A DNA stretch of 64,000 bases from Sphaerochaetaceae bacterium (lineage in GTDB: Bacteria > Spirochaetota > Spirochaetia > Sphaerochaetales > Sphaerochaetaceae), in assembly GCA_028532765.1 (NCBI GenBank), contig JAQQAR010000087.1:62001-126000 (forward strand). The letters are read 5' to 3'. Position 1 is the first letter of the stretch, and the number at the start of each line of letters is the position of its first letter. Under the pieces are notes generated by a model that had not been told where the DNA came from, searched no databases, and saw nothing but the letters and a program-made list of their open reading frames with translations. Made by a program: the position numbers and the translations under genes. Of this stretch, positions 26,301-33,633 are shown in pieces.

Positions 26301-26872
26301 TTCCTGCCAAGAGCGACCGATTGGCGGTACAGGTGGGTGAAAAGACCTTCTACTTCCTGCGTGATGAAAAGAGTGGCTCCTGTATTGCTGATATGATTGC
26401 AAAGAAGGACACTGTCGGGTTGTTTGTGACTACCAGTTCCCTTTTCTTGGCTCCCTATCTGAAGGAGCTGGAGGAGCGGGGAGATACCATGCGACACCTC
26501 TCTATTAAACTTCTTGCCGACCGCCTTGCCGAAGCACTTGCAGAGAAAGCGCAACAGTTGATTGTCTCCATGTGGGGAGAGCGCCTCCTCTCCTACCTTC
26601 GTCCAGCCCCAGGATATCCTTCTTGGAATGACCATAGTGAGAAGGGGACCCTCTTCAGTTTGCTTGATGCGACCGAGAGAATCGGGGTACAGCTTACCGA
26701 AAGTTTTGCCATGGATCCTCCCTCCTCTGTATGTGGGATGCTGATAGGAGGGGAGAATCTTCGGTATTTTGCCCTCAAGCATGTCAGTGAAGAACAGCTC
26801 TCCCTCTATGCAAAGCGGAAAAGTATCGATAGGCAGATGCTTGCCACGCTCCTCAGTGGTATGGAATACTGA
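23351..26872 (+). CDS. metH: cobalamin-dependent methionine synthase
   Basis: An 1173-aa modular enzyme that methylates homocysteine from 5-methyltetrahydrofolate through methylcobalamin. Domains in order are: homocysteine/Zn domain with the Zn cysteines GLNCSTG and GGCCGTT (about 300); pterin domain with VGERTNVAGSRKF; B12 cap and B12 domain with DVHDIGKN (about 747-754), whose His binds cobalt; and a complete reactivation domain ending with RPAPGYP (about 1083). The ATG lies one base after the UPF0280 stop. The intact reactivation domain shows it can be repaired with S-adenosylmethionine. Confidence 0.97.
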   Translation: MNRKEYLQVLLEKRIVLLDGAMGTMIQKQGLQAEDYTLEDISAPGCNEFLNLSRGDVIYQIHQEYLSSGADIIETNTFCANAFNLAEYGLSGEVEPINLAACEIAREAAADYEATHDGYAFVAGVLGPSNRSLSFSEKVEDPAYRQKDFSSFLEMYREQVRSLLQGGVDLLLIETVFDTLVAKSAIIACLQEMEAQQRTIPLMVSVTFSDQSGRTLSGQTLEAFVASLAPFPLFSLGLNCSTGPNEMLPLIEKLSGLCPFYISAHPNAGFPDKEGNYQLQAQQMAKDLAPALQKGYLNILGGCCGTTPFHIKALKEASTQAVVRQLPSIASSLALSGMDVVQEKEGELLLVGERTNVAGSRKFARLIKEEKWEEALQIAREQVAHGSSVLDLCMDASMLDAEKSMKNFLRHIASDPSVAKAAIMIDSSDWEVVSSALGEVQGRGIVNSISLKEGEETFISHAKHIARYGHAMVVMLFDEEGQAATYERKIAIAKRSYSLLSQAGIRDEDIIFDANVLSIATGIEEHDTYARDFILATRELKRLYPRCHTSGGVSNLSFSFRGNDALRSAMHALLLELADLDMAIINPASLIDVQTLNKDVHSTIEKALMAEGGDLADIRAELINLALTMQSEDTPKKKTTPRSVRSASDRLYDAVVSGDHTYLSQDLEAVEEENPLSLVEGPLMDGMKEVGRLFGKGKLFLPQVVRSARTMKIAVDILQPRITAYLEKNLHGTGNQKKLAVLATVKGDVHDIGKNIVALILTCNGFEVIDLGVMVPSADIYDAAIKYQADIVGLSGLITPSLKEMEGVISLFEERGSTIPIFVGGATTSELHTAVKLSVRYSNPVIQTKDASAMALAANEVVGPNRLTFFHEVDERYCQLRKDHQDAKEVKHSSVAVGYASSLESSEQKSVGTNAKNYGVNTLEDIPLSDLLELINWNMYCAAWKVPPSSEEGVRLIKQAKALLDEEKIRLLFESGCKIVYGVFPAKSDRLAVQVGEKTFYFLRDEKSGSCIADMIAKKDTVGLFVTTSSLFLAPYLKELEERGDTMRHLSIKLLADRLAEALAEKAQQLIVSMWGERLLSYLRPAPGYPSWNDHSEKGTLFSLLDATERIGVQLTESFAMDPPSSVCGMLIGGENLRYFALKHVSEEQLSLYAKRKSIDRQMLATLLSGMEY

Positions 26873-26876
26873 AGCC

Positions 26877-27830
26877 ATGCAAGTAATCGACATCCTCAAT
26901 GAGGCAAAGAAACCCCTGTTTACCTTTGAACTGGTCCCACCCTTGAAGGGCGGAGATGTCCAAACCCTTCTGGAATCTGTTCGCACACTTAGTGAATTTG
27001 ACCCAGCCTACATCAATGTGACCAACCACCAGCAGGAGGTGGTCTATGTGGAGCGGGAAGATGGGCTCTTGGAACGGCGTACCGTGCACAAGCGTCCTGG
27101 GACTGTCGCCCTCTCAGCCTTGATCCAATACACCTTCGGTATTCCTGTGGTAGCACACCTGATCTGTGGAGGGATGGATGCTGACCAGCTTGAGGATGCC
27201 TTGGTGGAGCTCAATTTCCTGGGTATCGAGAATATCCTTGCCCTAAGAGGAGATCCTCCAAATGGGGTGAAGCGGTTCGTGCCGGTAAAAGGTGGGTATA
27301 ATCACTCAAGTGACCTGGTAACCCAGATTGCTCGCCTCAACGAGGGAATCTATCTGGATGAACAGCTCCAGAATGCTCAAAAAACCCATTTCTGCACTGG
27401 CGTTGCAGGCTATCCGGAGAAGCATGGGGAAGCTCCAAATCTCACCTATGATATCCAGATGTTGAAGAAGAAGGTGGACAGTGGTGCCCAGTATATTGTC
27501 ACCCAGATGTTCTTCGACAATAGTGTGTACTATCGCTTTGTTGATGCCTGTAGGAAGGAAGGTATCACGGTGCCCATCATTCCCGGTATCAAGCCCATTG
27601 GCAGTAAGCGAGATCTTGCCACCATTCCCCAGACGTTCCACGTCGATTTCCCCGATGAGCTCGTTTCTCTGTTGAATGGTGCAACGAAGCTCGCTGAAAT
27701 CAGGGAGATTGGCGAATATTGGTGCATCAAGCAATCAAAGGATCTGCTCGCCCATGATGTTCCTGGTGTGCATTTCTACACCCTAGGAAAGGCAGACAGG
27801 GTAGCCAAGATTGTCAGGGAAGTGTTTTAA
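26877..27830 (+). CDS. metF: methylenetetrahydrofolate reductase
   Basis: A 317-aa flavoenzyme that reduces methylene- to 5-methyltetrahydrofolate, the methyl donor of MetH. Blocks include FTFELVPPLKGGD, YINVTNHQQE, ILALRGDPP and a late VTQMFFDN. ATG 26877, four bases behind metH, is preferred because upstream in-frame codons belong to metH. It is the last gene of the sulfide-to-methionine operon. Its end overlaps the convergent nth gene by four bases; no terminator is visible. Confidence 0.94.
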   Translation: MQVIDILNEAKKPLFTFELVPPLKGGDVQTLLESVRTLSEFDPAYINVTNHQQEVVYVEREDGLLERRTVHKRPGTVALSALIQYTFGIPVVAHLICGGMDADQLEDALVELNFLGIENILALRGDPPNGVKRFVPVKGGYNHSSDLVTQIARLNEGIYLDEQLQNAQKTHFCTGVAGYPEKHGEAPNLTYDIQMLKKKVDSGAQYIVTQMFFDNSVYYRFVDACRKEGITVPIIPGIKPIGSKRDLATIPQTFHVDFPDELVSLLNGATKLAEIREIGEYWCIKQSKDLLAHDVPGVHFYTLGKADRVAKIVREVF

Positions 27831-28489
27831 CGACTACGCTTCACACCCATCTTCGGGCAGCGTTCCTCCTCAAGGCATTTGCTGCAGAAGGGGCTGATTG
27901 GTGTACATATGAGCTGTCCATATCGCACCAATAGTTCATTAAGAGGAATCCAGAATCTCCTTGGCATGATACCCATAAGATCTTTCTCTGTCTGCTCAGG
28001 GGTTTTTGTCTCCACCCATCCCATTCGATTTGCAATCTGGTGGACATGACAATCCACGCAGATGGCCTCAACCTGGAATCCCAGATTGAGGGTGAGGTTT
28101 GCGGTCTTGATGCCTACCCCAGGGAGGGAGAGCAGCGCTTCCTGGTCATTTGGGACAACTCCCCCATATTGTTCAAGGAGTATTCTACTGATGGTCCTGA
28201 TATTCTTTGCTTTGGTTTTATAGAACCCTGATGGGTAGATAGCTTTCTGGATTTCCTCTTCACTGAGAGTAAGCATACTCTCTGGGTCCTTCGCGAGCGC
28301 AAAGAGTCTTGTGCTTGCATCGAGGGTTACTTCATCCTTGGTTCTCAATGAAATGAGGGTAGCTATAAGCACCCGAAATGGGTCATTTTCCCTCTCTGCA
28401 ATTACTGAAACTGAGGGTAGGATACCACCTTCCTTCTCGATTGCTTGTTTGAATAGTGTAAAAACTGAATCCCAATATGCATCATTCAT
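27827..28489 (-). CDS. nth: endonuclease III-like DNA glycosylase/AP lyase
   Basis: A 220-aa base-excision repair enzyme for oxidised pyrimidines. The helix-hairpin-helix LPGVGIKTANL contains the catalytic Lys, and VDCHVHQIANRMGW contains the catalytic Asp. A C-terminal 4Fe-4S cluster is marked by C-x6-C-x2-C-x5-C. ATG 28489 is chosen because TAGGAG lies seven bases upstream; two earlier in-frame starts (28495, 28525) have no proper site. The gene is convergent with metF and divergent from the DAHP synthase fusion. Confidence 0.92.
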   Translation of the reverse strand: MNDAYWDSVFTLFKQAIEKEGGILPSVSVIAERENDPFRVLIATLISLRTKDEVTLDASTRLFALAKDPESMLTLSEEEIQKAIYPSGFYKTKAKNIRTISRILLEQYGGVVPNDQEALLSLPGVGIKTANLTLNLGFQVEAICVDCHVHQIANRMGWVETKTPEQTEKDLMGIMPRRFWIPLNELLVRYGQLICTPISPFCSKCLEEERCPKMGVKRSR

Positions 28490-28532
28490 AGGCATTCTCC
28501 TACCATGGAAAGGCAAAATAGGCAATGATTAC

Positions 28533-28561
28533 TTGACCTTTTTACTATTACACTCTAGCGT
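28533..28561 (+). promoter_or_regulatory. promoter of the DAHP synthase fusion, leaderless layout
   Basis: TTGACC (28533-28538), 17 bp, TAGCGT (28556-28561), then six bases to ATG 28568. The -10 is weak (first two and last base match) but the -35 is good, and no ribosome binding site is present. Confidence 0.5.
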
Positions 28562-28567
28562 ATTTTC

Positions 28568-30478
28568 ATGATAATCGTACTGCAAAAGAACATCGGGGAC
28601 AAACAGAAGGAATCGATCAGATCCTTCCTTGTTGAAAAGGGCTACACCGTCAAAGAAATCATTGGGCAGGAAGAAACTGTTTTTGGTGCGGTGGGCCAAA
28701 GTACTGTTGATATCAGGGAAGTGGAGATGCTTGAGGGAGTGGCCAGTGTGGTGCCCATCAGCAAACCGTATAAACTTGCTTCACGGGAACTGAAGAAAGA
28801 GGACACCATTGTGTCCGTTGGCAAAGTGAAGATTGGTGGAAACCGTATTGCCATTTTTGCCGGCCCCTGTGCAATAGAATCACGTGAGCAGATCATGAGC
28901 ATTGCTGAGTCAGTACGAGAAGCGGGTGCTGTTATTCTCAGGGGAGGCGCATTCAAGCCAAGAACCAGCCCCTATGCCTTCCAGGGTTTGGGAGAAGAGG
29001 GACTGCAGTACCTCAAGGAAGCTGGAGAAACGTTCGGTATGCCGATAACCAGTGAAATAGTGAACCCTTCTGATGCACCAATGATGGCAAAGTACATTGA
29101 CATGTTCCAGATTGGGGCAAGGAATATGCAGAATTTTGAACTCCTCAAGGCTGTAGGCAAGACCGGCATGCCGGTTCTCCTGAAGCGAGGACTTTGCGCC
29201 ACCATTGAGGAGTGGCTGATGGCTGCTGAATACCTGATGAGCAGTGGTACCGACCAGGTGGTTCTGTGCGAACGAGGTATTCGTACCTATGAACGGGCTA
29301 CAAGGAATACCCTCGATATCTCAGCAATCCCCATGGTGCAGAAGATGACCCACTTGCCGGTCATCGGCGATCCAAGCCATGCAACAGGGGTGAGGGATAT
29401 GGTTTCCCCGATGAGCCTGGCGTTGGTTGCCAGTGGAGCCTCTGGTTTGATCGTTGAAGTACACAATCATCCTGAGAAAGCCTTCAGTGATGGTCCACAA
29501 TCCCTCTATCCTTCCCAATTTGAGAAGTTGATGCGTGACATCCAGGCACTGAGTTCAGTGGTGGGAAAGTCATTGGAACGTATCCCCCGCCTTGCCTCCA
29601 TTACGGTTTCCCATACAAAGGAACAGGTTTTGGAGAAGGACCAGTTGGTGGTTGCCTTCCAAGGAGAGAGAGGGGCTTACAGCGAACTTGCAATCCAGCG
29701 AGCCTTCGATGAAAGTACCAAGGTTCTTCCCTGCACAGGTTTTGCAGATGTCTTTGAGGCAGTCATGGAAGGCAAAGCTTCCTATGGCATGATTCCCATG
29801 GAGAATACCCTGGGTGGTACGCTGTATGAAAATCTGGACCTTCTGGATAGGCATCCAGGTATCGAGGTAGTGGGAGAGCAGCAGATCAGGATAATCCATA
29901 ACCTTATTGCACTCCATGGGGCCAAGAAGGAGGACATCAAGGAAATTTACTCCCACCCTCAGGGTCTTGCCCAGTGTACTGACTACCTTGCAAAGGAGAT
30001 GGCACACGCCAAGGCAATACCCTTCTTTGACACCGCTGGTGCAGTCGCCTATGTAAAAGAGTGTGGTGATATTCATAAATCAGCCATTGCAGGCCTTCCT
30101 GCGGCCAAGGTGCATGGACTTGAGGTCCTTGAAGAGGCTATCGAAAGCAATTCCAGCAACTACACCCGCTTCTACATTATCTGCCGTGAAGAGCGAAGCA
30201 GTGTGTTCCGGTCTGCCAGCCAGGTTAATCGTGCTTCCTTGCGTTTCACTGTTCCCGATCGCCCAGGATCTCTCTTCCAAGCCCTCCTTATCCTTACCAA
30301 GCATGGCTTGAATATGAAGAAACTGGAAAGCCGTCCTATTCCTGGAAAGCCATGGGAGTACTCCTTCTTTGTGGAGACGGAGCTTGGGGAGGAAGGTGCG
30401 TTCAAGGTTGCACTTGAAGAGCTTGGTGGCATTTGCCACTCGATTCGGGTCCTTGGGACCTATTCCAGCACACTCTGA
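28568..30478 (+). CDS. DAHP synthase-prephenate dehydratase fusion
   Basis: A 636-aa bifunctional protein. Residues 1-75 are a ferredoxin-like regulatory domain; about 80-340 are a type I-beta (AroF/AroA-Tm type) DAHP synthase with IFAGPCAIESREQ, LRGGAFKPRTSPYAF and VIGDPSHATG. From about 355 follows prephenate dehydratase (VAFQGERGAYSELA, MIPMENTLGGT, YTRFYII with the TRF catalytic motif), then an ACT domain with the ESRP phenylalanine-binding motif near 587. It joins the first step of aromatic amino acid synthesis to a late step toward phenylalanine. The ACT domain suggests that phenylalanine controls one or both activities. Confidence 0.92.
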   Translation: MIIVLQKNIGDKQKESIRSFLVEKGYTVKEIIGQEETVFGAVGQSTVDIREVEMLEGVASVVPISKPYKLASRELKKEDTIVSVGKVKIGGNRIAIFAGPCAIESREQIMSIAESVREAGAVILRGGAFKPRTSPYAFQGLGEEGLQYLKEAGETFGMPITSEIVNPSDAPMMAKYIDMFQIGARNMQNFELLKAVGKTGMPVLLKRGLCATIEEWLMAAEYLMSSGTDQVVLCERGIRTYERATRNTLDISAIPMVQKMTHLPVIGDPSHATGVRDMVSPMSLALVASGASGLIVEVHNHPEKAFSDGPQSLYPSQFEKLMRDIQALSSVVGKSLERIPRLASITVSHTKEQVLEKDQLVVAFQGERGAYSELAIQRAFDESTKVLPCTGFADVFEAVMEGKASYGMIPMENTLGGTLYENLDLLDRHPGIEVVGEQQIRIIHNLIALHGAKKEDIKEIYSHPQGLAQCTDYLAKEMAHAKAIPFFDTAGAVAYVKECGDIHKSAIAGLPAAKVHGLEVLEEAIESNSSNYTRFYIICREERSSVFRSASQVNRASLRFTVPDRPGSLFQALLILTKHGLNMKKLESRPIPGKPWEYSFFVETELGEEGAFKVALEELGGICHSIRVLGTYSSTL

Positions 30479-30479
30479 C

Positions 30480-31016
30480 ATGGGTAGGGAGCAGGTTTTC
30501 CTGCCCCATCGGTTGGTGATGGGGGTGTTGGTCTCAAAACATGAGATGATTCCTCTCGTGAAGGAGCTCCTTGTTGCGCGGTATGGGCCTATCTTGGATA
30601 GTACAGAGCCCAGTTCCTTTGCCTTTACCGATTACTATGACGATGAGATGGGAGGAAAACCCTTGCGGTTTTATCTGAGCTTTGCCCATCTCATCGATCC
30701 GTCCCGGCTATCTACGATCAAACGAGAGACCAATGCATTGGAGGCGGAATTTACCAAGGATGGGGGGAGGAGAGTCAATCTTGATCCCGGATTGCTGAGT
30801 CAGGCCAATCTCGTTCTTGCCACTACCAAAAATCGTGCCCACCGTATTCCATTATCTGATGGCATCTATGCTGAACTCACATTGATGTATGCAAACAAGC
30901 AGTTCCAAAGCTTTCCCTGGACCTATGCAGATTATACGAGTGAGGAAGTAAAACTCCTCTTTGCCTCTTGGAGAGAGCGGTACCGAAGACAGCTGAAGCA
31001 AGAAGGCCTCTTGTAA
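30480..31016 (+). CDS. DUF4416 family protein
   Basis: A 178-aa protein of unknown function matching the DUF4416 pattern: PHRLVMGVLVSKHEM at the start, SFAFTDYYDDEMG, RRVNLDPGLLS, LVLATTKNRAHRIPL and FPWTYADY. No signal peptide or membrane helix is present. ATG 30480 follows the aromatic fusion gene stop by one base, so it is in that operon. The link to aromatic synthesis may be only positional. Confidence 0.8.
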   Translation: MGREQVFLPHRLVMGVLVSKHEMIPLVKELLVARYGPILDSTEPSSFAFTDYYDDEMGGKPLRFYLSFAHLIDPSRLSTIKRETNALEAEFTKDGGRRVNLDPGLLSQANLVLATTKNRAHRIPLSDGIYAELTLMYANKQFQSFPWTYADYTSEEVKLLFASWRERYRRQLKQEGLL

Positions 31017-31028
31017 TGCTTATAAGGT

Positions 31029-31757
31029 GTGAGAGTAGTAATTTGTTGCCTCCTTCTCATACTCTGTATTGGATGTGAGGCAAATGTTTTACACGAACAA
31101 CGTATAACGGTCACATTACAGGATTCCCATCCTTGGGGGGAAGCCTCCCATCGTCCGCTGTGGCATACCTTGGTGTATACAGATGGGGAGGGGACTCGCA
31201 GTTCCATGCATCTTACAGAGGGGCAGAGGCGTGTCACGCTCACTGTACCAAGGGATTCCTTGACTGTTTTCTGTGCCTATCCTCTCTCCTTTCTGCATCC
31301 TTATGGTGGCTTCTATCATCCGGGAGCAGACGATTCTGTAACACTTACCCAGGAACAAGGAGAGCTTGCAAAGCTTCTTCTTGATTCCTATCAGTTCAAT
31401 CCTGAGGCAGTGGAGCATATCAATGCTACCTATCTGGCCGATAAAGTGGGGGATGCAACCCTTCTTGACGGGAATGCTCTGGTGGTTTCCTTGCTCAACG
31501 GGGAGGGTATTCCTTCCGATCTGAGACACTATGAGAAACTTGAGGTAGTTGTATCTGATATACCATCCGGTTATTGGGTACCCGAGCGGCATAACCAGGA
31601 ACCTTTTTGGAATAGATGGGGAGAGGCTACTTCCTTGAAACTGGAGGGTGGATTGCAACGTTTTCTCAATAGGGAAGGCTCCCTATGTCTCTCCCTCTAT
31701 GTTGATCTTAAAAAGGGTGAGTACCTGAGTAGTCTTTCAAATGCGCCGCCCTGGTAA
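31029..31757 (+). CDS. predicted lipoprotein, unknown function
   Basis: A 242-aa protein with a short hydrophobic leader ending in LCIGC (Cys16), a relaxed spirochaete-type lipobox, so it is probably anchored to a membrane by Lgt. The mature part is rich in beta-type sequence with no motif I recognise. It contains HPYGGFYHPGADDSV and SGYWVPERHNQEPFW. GTG 31029 is the only start that keeps the leader, although the ribosome binding site is poor. It is 12 bases behind DUF4416 and probably translated from the same mRNA. Confidence 0.6.
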   Translation: MRVVICCLLLILCIGCEANVLHEQRITVTLQDSHPWGEASHRPLWHTLVYTDGEGTRSSMHLTEGQRRVTLTVPRDSLTVFCAYPLSFLHPYGGFYHPGADDSVTLTQEQGELAKLLLDSYQFNPEAVEHINATYLADKVGDATLLDGNALVVSLLNGEGIPSDLRHYEKLEVVVSDIPSGYWVPERHNQEPFWNRWGEATSLKLEGGLQRFLNREGSLCLSLYVDLKKGEYLSSLSNAPPW

Positions 31758-31763
31758 AAGAGC

Positions 31764-31792
31764 TTCCCATTTTTACTATAAACCGATAGAGT
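31764..31792 (+). promoter_or_regulatory. serine dehydratase promoter, leaderless layout
   Basis: TTCCCA (31764-31769), 17 bp, TAGAGT (31787-31792), then six bases to ATG 31799. Both boxes are four of six to consensus. A TATAAA at 31777-31782 is an alternative -10 without a -35. No ribosome binding site precedes the ATG. Confidence 0.4.
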
Positions 31793-31798
31793 TTGTAC

Positions 31799-33007
31799 AT
31801 GGAATCCTTGCGTGAACTCTTCAGAATTGGGTATGGCCCCTCGAGTAGTCATACCATGGGCCCGCGCTCTGCGGCACAACACTTCCTATCCCTGCATGCT
31901 GACTGTCAGCGGTTTGAGGCTGATTTGTACGGAAGTTTGGCTGCTACCGGGAAGGGACACTTGACCGATAAAGCCTTGCGAGAGGTGTTTTCCTCCGCGG
32001 GAAAAGATGTTGAGATTGTCTGGTACCCAGAAATTGAGAAACCTTTCCACCCCAATGCACTTACAATTCGTTCCCTCTCTGATGCAGGAGAAAGCATCTT
32101 TGAGAACACCTACTATAGTGTGGGAGGAGGGAAAATTGTTCTGGAAGGCGAAGATGCTGACCAGGCTGCAGAAGTCTATCCCAAGGCATATTCCAGAATG
32201 CGCCAGATCCTTGACTACTGTGGGGATGAAGGGATGCAGATATGGGAGTTTGCTCTCCAGTTTGAGGATTCGGACATTCTCACCTACATGGATGAAATTT
32301 GGAGTGTGATGTGTGATGCAATTGAGCGTGGGGTGAATGCAGAGGGAGTGCTTCCTGGGGGTTTGAAGCTTCCAAGGAAGGCAAGCCAATTCAACTCCAA
32401 AGCTGGTGAGTTCACCGCTGCAATGGGCAATCCTGCATTTGCCATCAGCTACGCTCTTGCAGTCAGTGAGGAGAATGCAGGTGGGGGCAAGATTGTCACA
32501 GCCCCAACGTGTGGAAGCTGTGGGGTACTCCCAGGGGTTTTGTACTACCTGGCTAAACAGTACAAGTTCCCCAAGATTCGTATATTGCGTGCGCTTCTCA
32601 CCGCTGGGATCATCGGCAATGTGGTAAAGACCAATGGATCGATCAGTGGGGCGGAGGTTGGTTGCCAAGGAGAGATAGGAGTTGCCTGTGCCATGGCTGG
32701 AGCTGCTGCTACACAACTTCTTGGTGGCTCCATCTTCCAGATAGAGTACGCTGCAGAGATGGGTCTTGAGCATCATCTTGGCCTTACCTGTGATCCAATG
32801 CGTGGTCTTGTGCAGATTCCGTGCATTGAGCGAAATGCTCTTGCTACCATGCGTTCCATCGACCACTGCACCTATGCCCTGCTTGGTGATGGGCGCCATA
32901 AAGTCTCTTTCGACAGTGTCATCGAGGTGATGATGGAAACTGGACAAGCACTTCCTTCCCTCTATCGAGAAACAAGCAAAGGCGGCCTTGCCAAAGTGCT
33001 CGGATAG
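31799..33007 (+). CDS. sdaA: L-serine ammonia-lyase (iron-sulfur type)
   Basis: A 402-aa single-chain enzyme that converts L-serine to pyruvate and ammonia with an oxygen-sensitive [4Fe-4S] cluster. The beta domain (RIGYGPSSSHTMGPRSAA) is followed by the alpha domain with cluster cysteines in TAPTCGSCGVLPG and LTCDPMRGLVQIPCIERN. ATG 31799 is preferred to a TTG six bases earlier. Length is below that of Escherichia coli SdaA (about 454). Pyruvate from this reaction could feed the pyruvate:ferredoxin oxidoreductase encoded at the window end. Confidence 0.94.
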   Translation: MESLRELFRIGYGPSSSHTMGPRSAAQHFLSLHADCQRFEADLYGSLAATGKGHLTDKALREVFSSAGKDVEIVWYPEIEKPFHPNALTIRSLSDAGESIFENTYYSVGGGKIVLEGEDADQAAEVYPKAYSRMRQILDYCGDEGMQIWEFALQFEDSDILTYMDEIWSVMCDAIERGVNAEGVLPGGLKLPRKASQFNSKAGEFTAAMGNPAFAISYALAVSEENAGGGKIVTAPTCGSCGVLPGVLYYLAKQYKFPKIRILRALLTAGIIGNVVKTNGSISGAEVGCQGEIGVACAMAGAAATQLLGGSIFQIEYAAEMGLEHHLGLTCDPMRGLVQIPCIERNALATMRSIDHCTYALLGDGRHKVSFDSVIEVMMETGQALPSLYRETSKGGLAKVLG

Positions 33008-33131
33008 AGCTATTATGTCATAAGATATTTATATACTAATCTATTCTATTAAATTGATATAGATAGTTTTATGCATGTCTATAAGTATAGAATAAGATGG
33101 AAAATATTGATACAACTGACATAGGTATGAT

Positions 33132-33602
33132 ATGAGACGGTGGATTCAATGCCTTAATCTCTCCAGGAGCAACCAAGCAATTCGCTTTGGTGCTTGTTTT
33201 GTTGCTTGTATGATTCTATTTCATCCACTTAGCGCTGCCATTTCATTGCAAGACCCTTCCCCCACAGATATAACATTTATCCTGGTTGAGGGTAATGAAC
33301 GCAGTTCTCCAAAAGAAGTGTTTATCGCTGAATTGTATGTCCAGGCAAAACATATTGGAAAGGGGAGAGTTCATATCTCTTACTCTCCACTGACTGATGG
33401 AACTAGCTCAGTGTTGTATCAAATGGTGGGAGATGATGACAGGCAGATTGGTAGTGGTTTTTGTGCCGAATACGAGGCAAGTAATCAACAGAGAAGGACC
33501 TACCGGCTCTGTTCGCTAAAAGCCCTTCTCTCTCGTTCCTTACGGGAAGAGGAAACCCAATTGTTAAGCACCATTATTCTTGATCTCTCTGTTGAGTTGT
33601 AA
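33132..33602 (+). CDS. small secreted protein, unknown function
   Basis: A 156-aa protein with a signal peptide: basic start, hydrophobic FGACFVACMILFHPLSAA, likely cut after SAA. The mature part of about 120 residues has no recognised motif. It contains two cysteines (GFCAEYE, YRLCSLK). The preceding 124 bp are very AT-rich and hold no other gene. Only a weak AGG element stands before ATG 33132. Codon use and composition look somewhat unlike the neighbours. It is convergent with leuS. Confidence 0.6.
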   Translation: MRRWIQCLNLSRSNQAIRFGACFVACMILFHPLSAAISLQDPSPTDITFILVEGNERSSPKEVFIAELYVQAKHIGKGRVHISYSPLTDGTSSVLYQMVGDDDRQIGSGFCAEYEASNQQRRTYRLCSLKALLSRSLREEETQLLSTIILDLSVEL

Positions 33603-33628
33603 AAAAACAGGAGGCTTTAAGCCTCCTG
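33602..33628 (-). terminator. terminator of leuS (shared, convergent)
   Basis: A 10-bp perfect inverted repeat CAGGAGGCTT / AAGCCTCCTG (33608-33628, one central base) followed on the minus strand by six T (33607-33602). It ends leuS and may also hinder read-through from the plus strand. Confidence 0.85.
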
Positions 33629-33633
33629 CCATG

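Noticed and set aside
25781-26986. 401-aa open frame on the minus strand
   Set aside because: It lies opposite metH, a clear 1173-aa gene; its protein has no family features and no ribosome binding site. It is a shadow frame.
31886-32947. 353-aa open frame on the minus strand
   Set aside because: Fully inside the serine dehydratase gene on the other strand, with no recognisable domain.
33008-33131. Small RNA or tRNA in the AT-rich gap behind serine dehydratase
   Set aside because: No cloverleaf, no stable hairpin and no terminator is visible in the 124 bases.
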